A stretch of DNA of 64,000 bases from Aquabacterium sp. (GTDB lineage: Bacteria > Pseudomonadota > Gammaproteobacteria > Burkholderiales > Burkholderiaceae_C): contig NZ_JACRAH010000014.1 in the NCBI RefSeq assembly GCF_016234775.1, forward strand, positions 26,581-90,580, in the 5' to 3' direction. Position 1 is the stretch's first letter; each line of letters opens with the position of its first letter. Below, piece after piece: positions 33,455-40,719 of the stretch. The position numbers and the translations under genes are program-made. A model generated the notes under the pieces. The model was not told the origin of the DNA, searched no databases, and saw nothing but the letters and a program-made list of their open reading frames with translations.

Positions 33455-34121
33455 TTTCCTGATGGCCACGTCGCGTGGCGTGTGCATGGCCTTGATCATG
33501 CTGGCCGCTGGTGGCGCGGTACACGCCGAGGCCGATCGCGAGCAGGAGCAGCTCAAGCGCCTGCGCCTGCAGATGCGTCAGCTACAACAGGATCAGGCGT
33601 CTCTGCAGGAATCGCAGGCCAAGTCGGATCGCGAGAAGCAGCAGGCCGAGTCTTCTCTGAAGGATACCCGGTCGCAGCTCGACAGTCAGCGGGCGGCGGC
33701 CACAACTGCATCGCGCAAGCTGGCGGCGCTGAGCACGGAGCTGGCTGCGTTGAAGGACGAACGCACGCGTCTGTCTGAGCAGGTGGAAAGGCTGACGAAG
33801 GAACTCGCCGAGTCGACCAGCGCCGCACAACGGAATTCGACCCGCTTCAAGCAGCTTGAGGGGGATTTGTCAGCGCGCTCGCAGTCGCTTGCTGCCGGCC
33901 TGGACAGCTGCCGAAGCCACAACGCTGACCTCTATCGAATCGGGACCGAATTGCTGACGCGTTACGAGAACAAGGGCCTGCTGGATGTGGTGTCTGGTGC
34001 CGACCCCTTCTTGCAATTGGCGCGCGTGCGTCTGGAGAACGTCAAGGCCGAGTACCAGGACAAGCTGGATGCGGCGCGCCTGAAGGCCTCATCAGAGCAG
34101 GCTGCGGCGAGCAAGCCCTGA
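33441..34121 (+). CDS. Exported coiled-coil protein
   Basis: The protein has 226 residues. The ATG at 33441 overlaps the porin end by 14 bases and has an AGGTGG ribosome site; an ATG at 33462 is possible. A signal peptide (to AVHA) is followed by about 120 residues of heptad-rich coiled coil with many Glu, Gln, Arg and Lys (LRLQMRQLQQDQASLQES), then a compact C-terminal region (NADLYRIGTELLTRYENKG). It may be a periplasmic spacer or scaffold for the Ton-like module. The family was not identified. Confidence 0.7.
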   Translation: MCASNFLMATSRGVCMALIMLAAGGAVHAEADREQEQLKRLRLQMRQLQQDQASLQESQAKSDREKQQAESSLKDTRSQLDSQRAAATTASRKLAALSTELAALKDERTRLSEQVERLTKELAESTSAAQRNSTRFKQLEGDLSARSQSLAAGLDSCRSHNADLYRIGTELLTRYENKGLLDVVSGADPFLQLARVRLENVKAEYQDKLDAARLKASSEQAAASKP

Positions 34122-34126
34122 TCCCG

Positions 34127-34143
34127 GCCGCCGACAAGGCGGC
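34127..34143. terminator. Weak hairpin between convergent genes
   Basis: A six-base GC stem (34127-34132 with 34138-34143) with a five-base loop lies between two converging genes. It lacks a T tract, so terminator activity is uncertain. Confidence 0.4.
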
Positions 34144-34148
34144 AGCGA

Positions 34149-35021
34149 TCAGAAGCTCAGACTCCGAAAGCCGTCAGCCGGGTAGGCTGCACCCGACGCG
34201 TCGGCATTGATGAGGTCGGGCAAGACCAGCAGGCGCCCGCCTTGCTGGCGCAGGCCCCGGTGGAAGCTGACGTGTTCGCAGCGTTGCCAGCGTGTGATCT
34301 GGGGCTGGTCCATGTTGCCCCATGCTTTGACGTCCTCCCCGCAGTAGGTCGCCGGGTTCTTCAGCACGGCCGGCATGCGGTAGATGCCCAAGCCGCCAAA
34401 CGCCGAGTCCACCGCCATCGGGGGCGCATCGACAGGCAGCGTGAAGATACGCCGACGAAACGTCTGTTCGAACGCTTCTTGATCGCTGCAGCCATGGCGC
34501 AGCGCATGGTCAAAGACCTCTTCCCAGGCGTCTCCAGGACAACGATCCGGCTCGCGCAAGGCCCAGAGGTCGTAATAGTGATCGAGCTGGTTGGCGAATA
34601 TGGCCACCACGTCTTGTTGGGCGTGCATCCAGTTGATCTTGGCTTCGATGATGTCGATGTCCCAAGGGCGGGTGTTGACGTCGTCGAGATCGAGCATCAC
34701 GACCAGGGTGTAGCGCCCATCGCCATACCACCGCCGCAACGCGGCAACCAGGGCATTGCGTGCCATGGCCAGGCGAACCGTGCGTTGAGGGATCTGGCTG
34801 GCCAGCCCATCAAGTACCAACAACTGGTTGTCGCCTTCGTGCTCCTGGCAAAAGGCGCTCAGCAGGGCTTGGGTCTGATCAGTCGAGTCGTTTTCAAGAA
34901 AGAGACAGGCGGAGCCGGGGTAGCGGGCCGCCAGCGATCTGATGTTGGCCAACACTGCGGGCAGTTCGCTTGCGCAGTCGCGGGCGCAGCCGCAGAAGAC
35001 AATTTGATGCGGAATAGTCAT
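34149..35021 (-). CDS. Glycosyltransferase (GT-A-like, Cap59-type)
   Basis: The protein has 290 residues with start ATG at 35021. The N-terminus reads HQIVFCGCARDCASELP, followed by CLFLENDSTDQTQALL, where a nucleotide-sugar transferase places its binding loop. A metal-binding DxD-like cluster follows (VVMLDLDDVN). The pattern resembles fungal Cap59-like mannosyltransferases and GT-A enzymes. The gene is divergent from the TPR-OGT glycosyltransferase (51-base gap), so both may be expressed together. The acceptor is unknown; surface glycan or the adhesin are candidates. Confidence 0.65.
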   Translation of the reverse strand: MTIPHQIVFCGCARDCASELPAVLANIRSLAARYPGSACLFLENDSTDQTQALLSAFCQEHEGDNQLLVLDGLASQIPQRTVRLAMARNALVAALRRWYGDGRYTLVVMLDLDDVNTRPWDIDIIEAKINWMHAQQDVVAIFANQLDHYYDLWALREPDRCPGDAWEEVFDHALRHGCSDQEAFEQTFRRRIFTLPVDAPPMAVDSAFGGLGIYRMPAVLKNPATYCGEDVKAWGNMDQPQITRWQRCEHVSFHRGLRQQGGRLLVLPDLINADASGAAYPADGFRSLSF

Positions 35022-35071
35022 CACGAAAGAGTTGTCAGAAAACCGCCTTGAAAGCTGGCTAAGCTGTTGGC

Positions 35072-37624
35072 ATGAGCAAGGGTGATCGAGCAAGGGTTGT
35101 GGCATCAGGCAAGAGCGTGAAGCCATCAGCCCAGCAGCAAAAGCAGTTGCAGTTTGCGTGGGCCCTGTTACAGGGTGGCGACACAAATCAGGGCATGGCC
35201 GTTTTCATGAGCCTGAGCACGCAAGCCGGTTGCGAGGCATCTGCCTGTACCGGTCTGGCGCAAGCGCACATCATGCAAGGCCAGGCCCAGCAGGCGCTAG
35301 CATGGGCTGAGCAAGCCGTGGCCTGGCCGGAGGCGCCCCTGCAAGGGCACCTGCTCTACGCTCAGGCTTTGCGAATGACCGGGCAAGCGGCCGGGGCCGT
35401 TGCCCATTGTGAACGCGTGTTGCGGCATGCGCCCACCTCGGTCGCGCTGATGACCAGTCTGGCCTTGGCACAACGCGATGCCGGACAAGTGGCTGCGGCA
35501 GAACAGACCTGCGAGCAAGCCTTGAAGCTGGTGCCACAGGACCTGGCCTTGCACCAGAACCTGGCCAATCTGCGCCAGGCCAGGGGCGCCTTGAAGGAGG
35601 CTGAAGCAGGCTATCGCCAGGTCCTTCGACTGAAGCCGGGCCACCCGATGGCACTGTGCGAACTGGGCCACGTGACCAGCAAGCAGGGGCGCATTGACGA
35701 GGCTCGGGCTTGTTTTGAAGCCGCCGTCAGAACTGATGCACGGCTGGCGCCTGCCTGGCGGGCATTGGCGCAGATTGAAGAGCAAGCCGGGCACATCGAA
35801 CAAGCCTGCCAGCATCTCATCCAGGCTCTTCAGGCCGATGGCCGTGATGCGCGGAGCTGGTTCGACCTGGGCCGGTTGCAGATGCAGAACGCGCCAGAGG
35901 CCGCGATGGCGGCATTGGAGGAAGGCCTCAGGCGGTCGCCATCCGACAAGCAGGCTTGGCTGCGGCTGTGTCAGTTGGCCTTTGCCCGTGGTGCTTTCCA
36001 GCGAGGCCTGGCGGCGTCGACCCAGTGGACGATCAGTCAGCCCCATGAAGCGCAGGCTCACTATTTCAAGGCCTTGTTTTGTCGATCGCTGGGCCGAGCG
36101 GATGAGAGTTTGCATGCCGCCAGGCAGGCCATGGCGTTGGCGCCAGTAGACGCGCTGGCACTGGAGTGCCTGTATCTGCAGACGGCGGCCCACCTGGACA
36201 TGGGCGATCTGAGCGCCGCTCAGCAGGGCGCGCAGCAGCTGGACGAGCTCGCCAGCGGCCCGGTGCAGCAGGCTAACGTACACGAGATCCAGGCTGGTAT
36301 CGACATCCTTTCAGGGCAGATTGCGCGGGGCATGGCGCATTACGAAGCCAGCATGGCCTTGTTGCCCGAGCGCTTTGCGCCCAGGGCTGCGATCTGTGCT
36401 GCAGCCTTGTACCGAAGTGACCTGGGCGACGACTCGGTGCTGGGCGAGGTTCGCCGTGTCATGGCGCCGTTCAACCCCTTCCGTCAGCCCGCGTACTTCG
36501 CCAATGAGCGGCGTCTCGACAAGGTGCTCCGGGTAGGCTATGTATCAGGTGACCTGAGGCAGCATTCCTGCGCCTACTTTCTGGCCCCCTTGTTGTCGGC
36601 ACACGACCCCGATGCGGTGTCCGTGGTGGCCTATTCGACTTGTGCACAACAAGACGCCACGACTGAACGCCTGCGTCAACATGTCGATGTCTGGCGTGAT
36701 GTCGCGCATCTTGGGGCCCAACAGTTGCGTCAACAGATTCGTGAGGATGGCATTGATATCCTGATCGATCTGTCTGGCTTCACGGACGGAGGCCGACTGC
36801 AGGCGCTGTCCCGGCGGGCCGCGCCGGTTCAATGTGCGTGGCTGGGTTACCTGGGGACCAGCGGCCTTGAAGCCATGGACTATCGCCTCACGGACGAGTG
36901 GGTCAACCCACCAGATCTCGATCGGCTGATGACCGAGCGTGCCCTTCGTTTGCCTCGGCCCTATGTCTGTTATGAGGCTGACACATCTGCCCCCGCCCCG
37001 TCCCCGCTACCCCTTCAGCACCGGGGGCAGGTGACCTTCGGATCTTTCAACGTGCTGCAGAAGATCAGCCCGGAATGTGTGGCCATGTGGGCCGGCGCAT
37101 TGCAGCGCGTAGTCGGTTCGCGCCTGGTGCTGAAAACGCGGGCCTTGTCGAATGCAGGCGTACGTGAGGCGTTGTGCGAGGCCTTTGCTGCGCACGGCAT
37201 CACCCCTGACAGACTCGACTTGCTGAACTGGATAGAAGGGCAGCAGCACCACCTGGATCTGTATGCGCGCATTGATGTGGCCCTTGATACCTACCCCTAC
37301 AACGGTGTGACCACCTCTTGCGAGGCGATGTGGATGGGTGTGCCGGTGGTCAGTCGATACGGGTCTGCGGCGGTGTCCCGCCAAGGGCTGACACTGCTCC
37401 GGTCTGTGGGGTTGGCGGCCCTGGCTGTGCCCGACAACGACCTCTTCGCACAGGCCTGTGCCGACCTGGTGTCCGATGCCAGCGCGCTGGCAGAGCTGCG
37501 TGGGTCCTTGCGCGAGAGGATGCGCAGCAGCGCCTTGATGGACCGCGACGGCTTGGCACGCGAGGTGGAGTCCGCCTACCGCGCCATGTGGCGCAATTGG
37601 TGCCTTGGGGGTACTACACTCTGA
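35072..37624 (+). CDS. TPR-OGT glycosyltransferase (SPINDLY/GT41 type)
   Basis: The protein has 850 residues. About 430 residues of tetratricopeptide repeats (for example HQNLANLRQARGALKEAEAG) are followed by a GT41 catalytic region from about residue 485. Typical motifs are LRVGYVSGDLRQHSCAYFL, DGIDILIDLSGFT, WLGYLGTSGLEAMDY, VTFGSFNVLQKISPE and YPYNGVTTSCEAMWMGVPVV. The family transfers a sugar from a nucleotide donor to Ser/Thr or Asn of proteins in the cytoplasm. HMW1C, which glucosylates the TPS adhesin HMW1A, belongs to GT41, although its architecture differs. The adhesin cluster next door makes TpsA a plausible substrate. Confidence 0.85.
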   Translation: MSKGDRARVVASGKSVKPSAQQQKQLQFAWALLQGGDTNQGMAVFMSLSTQAGCEASACTGLAQAHIMQGQAQQALAWAEQAVAWPEAPLQGHLLYAQALRMTGQAAGAVAHCERVLRHAPTSVALMTSLALAQRDAGQVAAAEQTCEQALKLVPQDLALHQNLANLRQARGALKEAEAGYRQVLRLKPGHPMALCELGHVTSKQGRIDEARACFEAAVRTDARLAPAWRALAQIEEQAGHIEQACQHLIQALQADGRDARSWFDLGRLQMQNAPEAAMAALEEGLRRSPSDKQAWLRLCQLAFARGAFQRGLAASTQWTISQPHEAQAHYFKALFCRSLGRADESLHAARQAMALAPVDALALECLYLQTAAHLDMGDLSAAQQGAQQLDELASGPVQQANVHEIQAGIDILSGQIARGMAHYEASMALLPERFAPRAAICAAALYRSDLGDDSVLGEVRRVMAPFNPFRQPAYFANERRLDKVLRVGYVSGDLRQHSCAYFLAPLLSAHDPDAVSVVAYSTCAQQDATTERLRQHVDVWRDVAHLGAQQLRQQIREDGIDILIDLSGFTDGGRLQALSRRAAPVQCAWLGYLGTSGLEAMDYRLTDEWVNPPDLDRLMTERALRLPRPYVCYEADTSAPAPSPLPLQHRGQVTFGSFNVLQKISPECVAMWAGALQRVVGSRLVLKTRALSNAGVREALCEAFAAHGITPDRLDLLNWIEGQQHHLDLYARIDVALDTYPYNGVTTSCEAMWMGVPVVSRYGSAAVSRQGLTLLRSVGLAALAVPDNDLFAQACADLVSDASALAELRGSLRERMRSSALMDRDGLAREVESAYRAMWRNWCLGGTTL

Positions 37625-37626
37625 GC

Positions 37627-37950
37627 ATGGCACTCACATTCAAATCTCAGGCAACCGGCAATCTCATCATGGTGCAAGCGCATGCGCTCGCCTTGTTGAA
37701 AGTGATCGGCAAGGCGGATCAGGTCAAAGGGGTTCTAGAGCCTGCCGACATGCCGGCCGCCTTGCTGGCCCTGCGTGAACTGAGCGATGAACCGATCGCT
37801 CCGGTGGCCGAGAATGAAACGGAACCTTCGGCAACACCGGAATTGTCCTTCCCGGATGAGTTCGTCAGCTTGCGCAAACGGGCTTGGCCGCTCATCAAGA
37901 TGATCGAAGAGGCTCAGGGGGCTGACAAGCCTATTGTCTGGGGTGTGTGA
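37627..37950 (+). CDS. DUF1840 family small protein
   Basis: The protein has 107 residues: MALTFKSQATGNLIM start, LLKVIGKADQVKGVLEP, then SLRKRAWPLIKMIEEA and a C-terminal PIVWGV. This is the pattern of the DUF1840 family common in Burkholderiales; the function is unknown. The ATG lies two bases after the OGT stop, and the 3' end overlaps the next gene by one base. Confidence 0.85.
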   Translation: MALTFKSQATGNLIMVQAHALALLKVIGKADQVKGVLEPADMPAALLALRELSDEPIAPVAENETEPSATPELSFPDEFVSLRKRAWPLIKMIEEAQGADKPIVWGV

Positions 37951-38633
37951 TGCCTGATCAAGTGACCCGCCTGCTCGTCATTCGCCACGGCGAAACACCG
38001 TGGAACCTTGAGGCCCGCATCCAGGGGCACATCGACATTCCCCTCAATGACAAAGGGCGCTGGCAGGCCGAGCGCGTGGCGCAGGCACTGGCCGATGAAG
38101 AGTTGCACGCGATCTACAGCAGCGACTTGCAACGTGCCCGGCACACGGCTGAGGCCATTGCCGAAGCCGTTGGTCTGCCGTTGAGCCTGGATGCAAGCTT
38201 GCGTGAGCGCCATTTCGGGCGTTTCGAGGGCATGACCCAGGACGAAGTGGCCACGCAATGGCCCGAAGAGGCGCGGCGCTGGCGTGAACGCGATCCGGCA
38301 TATGGGCCAGAGGGTGGTGAAACGCTGGAAGCCTTTTATGAGCGATGCATGGCGGCCATCACGCGGCTGGCGCGTCAGCACCCCGGGCAGCACATTGCCC
38401 TGGTGGCGCATGGCGGTGTGCTCGATTGTTTCTACCGTGCTGCCAATGGCCTGGAGCTGGATCTGCCGCGCAGCTGGAGGATCACCAATGCCAGCGTCAA
38501 CCGCCTGATCTTCAATGGCGAAGGTTTCAGCCTGGTCGGGTGGGCTGATAACCGCCACCTGGAAGACGATGAGGCTGCGAGCCTGGATGAGCGCACCGAC
38601 GGCACGGTGGGAGCCGAGGCGCGCCGCGCCTGA
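37950..38633 (+). CDS. Histidine phosphatase family protein (GpmB/CobC-like)
   Basis: The protein has 227 residues from the ATG at 37950, in a TGATG overlap with the previous gene; a GTG three bases upstream is also in frame. The active-site motif LLVIRHGETPWN is near residue 8, the second catalytic segment SDLQRARHTAEA follows, and the later His lies in ALVAHGGVLDC. It may act as a phosphoglycerate mutase-like phosphatase; the substrate cannot be told from sequence. Confidence 0.88.
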   Translation: MPDQVTRLLVIRHGETPWNLEARIQGHIDIPLNDKGRWQAERVAQALADEELHAIYSSDLQRARHTAEAIAEAVGLPLSLDASLRERHFGRFEGMTQDEVATQWPEEARRWRERDPAYGPEGGETLEAFYERCMAAITRLARQHPGQHIALVAHGGVLDCFYRAANGLELDLPRSWRITNASVNRLIFNGEGFSLVGWADNRHLEDDEAASLDERTDGTVGAEARRA

Positions 38634-38650
38634 GCCTTGCGCAGACAGCG

Positions 38651-39259
38651 TCAGCGCAGCCCGCCGAGGAACACGTCGATGCCGGCATCGGCGGCGGCCA
38701 CCAGATCGTGCCGTGACTGATCCAGCATCCAGTTATGGATCAGACCATTGACCAGCGCCATGTAAGTCACGGCCAGCACATGCAGGTTCAGATCCGCCCG
38801 GATGTGGCCCAGTGACTGCGCCCGTCGGAAAGTGGCCTCGACGTGGCTCTGGCAGGAGCCGTGCACGTTCAGGTGCCGCTCACGGATGCCTGACAGTTCA
38901 TCAACGTACTCCACTTTCAGTGTGGCGATGTCAAAGACCCGCTGTGTGCGCGGGTCATGCGCGATGCGCCGCATCACGTCCATCATGGAGGCCTTGAGTT
39001 CAACCAGGGGATTGGCTTCGCGTTCCGTGTCGATGGATTTGAGCGTGTCTTCCATGGGCAGCGTGGTGCGCGCCATCATGGCGTTGAACAACTCGGTCTT
39101 GTCTTCGAAGTGCCAGTAAACCGCGCCGCGCGTCACGCCGGCGGCCTTGGCGATGTCCTGCAGGGAGGTTCTGGACACGCCGCGCTCGGCAAACAGGCGC
39201 TCGGCCGCGTCCAGCAGGCTCTCGCGGGTTTGTTGTGCATCTTCTTTGGTTCGGCGCAT
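38651..39259 (-). CDS. TetR/AcrR-type repressor of the RND efflux operon
   Basis: The protein has 202 residues. The N-terminal helix-turn-helix is MRRTKEDAQQTRESLLDAAE followed by SRTSLQDIAKAAGVTRGAVY and WHFEDKTELF. The ligand-binding domain resembles AcrR/TtgR (MMARTTLPMEDTL, LNLHVLAVTYMALVNGLIHNW). It is divergent from the efflux genes, and a 22-bp palindrome lies between them. It should repress both until a drug or metabolite binds. Confidence 0.9.
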   Translation of the reverse strand: MRRTKEDAQQTRESLLDAAERLFAERGVSRTSLQDIAKAAGVTRGAVYWHFEDKTELFNAMMARTTLPMEDTLKSIDTEREANPLVELKASMMDVMRRIAHDPRTQRVFDIATLKVEYVDELSGIRERHLNVHGSCQSHVEATFRRAQSLGHIRADLNLHVLAVTYMALVNGLIHNWMLDQSRHDLVAAADAGIDVFLGGLR

Positions 39260-39313
39260 GACGAGTTGTGAAAAACCGTGAATTCCCGGTGGGATTCTCG
39301 CAGATTTGGATGC

Positions 39314-39335
39314 ATACATACAAGCATGTATGTAT
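39314..39335. promoter_or_regulatory. Palindromic operator for the TetR/AcrR repressor
   Basis: Nine-base arms (39314-39322 and 39327-39335) are perfectly inverted around AGCA. The arm sequence ATACATACA and its mirror strongly resemble the published AcrR/TtgR boxes. A TATACT -10-like hexamer overlaps its right edge (39333-39338), so bound repressor would block the efflux promoter. Confidence 0.8.
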
Positions 39336-39383
39336 ACTCCGCAGCTATATCGTTGACCAGGCAAGTATTTGAGGAGGTGCCCC

Positions 39384-40706
39384 ATGGCGAGTCGTGAACT
39401 GACAGTTGAACAAGAAGAAAATGACGCGATCTCCGAGGTGCGCACGCCGCTGCTGAAGAAAGACAAGCTGTGGCACTGGACGGCCAACGCCGTGGGCGTG
39501 CTGGCCTTGTGTGCCGTGGCGGCGTCCTTCCTGACCGGTTGCGGGCAGAAGGACCAGGCGGCTGGCCCGGGTGCCGGTGCGGCCAAGCCTGGTGGTGGTA
39601 TGCCGCCCGCGCAGGTGGGTGTGGTGACGGTGCAGACCCAGAGCGTGCCCGTGATGGCCGAACTGCCTGGTCGTCTGGAAGCCTTGCGCACGGCCCAGGT
39701 GCGTGCCCGTGTGGCCGGTATCCTGCAGCAGCGCCTGTTCACGGAAGGCGCGGACGTGAAGGCCGGTCAGCCCCTGTTCCAGATCGATTCGAGCACCTAC
39801 AAGGCCGCGCTGGACAGCGTGCAGGCCACCCAGGCCAAGGCCGAAGCCAATCTGGCGCAAGCCACGGCCTTGGTGGACCGTTATCAACCGCTGCAAGCCG
39901 CCAAGGCCATCAGCCCGCAGGAATTTCTGAACGCGCAGGTGGCACAACGTCAGGCGCAAGCCGATGTGGCCTCCGCCAAGGCGGCCGTGCAGACGGCGCG
40001 CATCAACCTGGGTTACGCCTCGGTGACGGCGCCCATCTCCGGCCGCATCGGCCGTGCGCTGGTGACCGAAGGCGCGCTGGTGGGCCAGGGTGAAGCGACC
40101 CAGCTCGCGCTGATCCAGCAGGTCAACCCGCTGTATGTGAACTTCACGCAGTCGGCCAACGAGGTCATCAAGCTCAAGAAGGCGCTGGAAGCCGGCACCA
40201 TCAAGAAGGCGGGCAACCAGGCTGCGGCTGTGCGTGTGGTGCTGGATGACGGCACCGAGTACCCGCTGCAGGGCAAGCTGCTGTTCTCGGATCTGAGCGT
40301 GGACCCTAGCTCCGGCCAGGTGTCCTTGCGCGCCGAGTTGCCCAACCCGCAAGGCATGCTGCTGCCCGGCATGTATGTGCGCGTGCGCCTGGAGCAGGCC
40401 GAAGTGGATGGCGGCATGTTGCTGCCTCAACAGGCCGTGACACGCAGCAGCCAGGGGGACACCGTGATGGTGGTGGACGCCGAAGGCAAGGTCTCGCCCC
40501 GCCCGATCAAGCTGGGTGGTGCGCGTGGCAACCAGTGGATCGTGCTCGGTGGTTTGAAGTCCGGCGAGCAGGTCATGGTGGATGGCTTCCAGAAGATGAT
40601 GAATCCCAAGGCGCCTGTGAAGGCCGTGCCATGGGTGCCGCAAGGCGCTGCACCGGTTGCATCGTCGGCTGCATCGGCCCCGGCATCGGCTGCTGCCTCA
40701 CGCTGA
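39384..40706 (+). CDS. RND efflux periplasmic adaptor (MexA/AcrA type)
   Basis: The protein has 440 residues. The start is fixed by a perfect GAGGAGG ribosome site seven bases upstream. The hydrophobic segment ends in the lipobox FLTGC at Cys53, after an unusually long hydrophilic N-terminal extension of about 30 residues. The rest follows the membrane-fusion protein plan: barrel-sandwich half motif (ARVAGILQQRLFTEGADV), helical hairpin (QATQAKAEANLAQATALV), second half (ITLGYASV-like INLGYASVTAPISGRIGRAL) and beta-barrel region. It joins the inner-membrane pump and outer-membrane channel encoded next. Confidence 0.9.
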   Translation: MASRELTVEQEENDAISEVRTPLLKKDKLWHWTANAVGVLALCAVAASFLTGCGQKDQAAGPGAGAAKPGGGMPPAQVGVVTVQTQSVPVMAELPGRLEALRTAQVRARVAGILQQRLFTEGADVKAGQPLFQIDSSTYKAALDSVQATQAKAEANLAQATALVDRYQPLQAAKAISPQEFLNAQVAQRQAQADVASAKAAVQTARINLGYASVTAPISGRIGRALVTEGALVGQGEATQLALIQQVNPLYVNFTQSANEVIKLKKALEAGTIKKAGNQAAAVRVVLDDGTEYPLQGKLLFSDLSVDPSSGQVSLRAELPNPQGMLLPGMYVRVRLEQAEVDGGMLLPQQAVTRSSQGDTVMVVDAEGKVSPRPIKLGGARGNQWIVLGGLKSGEQVMVDGFQKMMNPKAPVKAVPWVPQGAAPVASSAASAPASAAASR

Positions 40707-40719
40707 GAGGAGCACCCTC

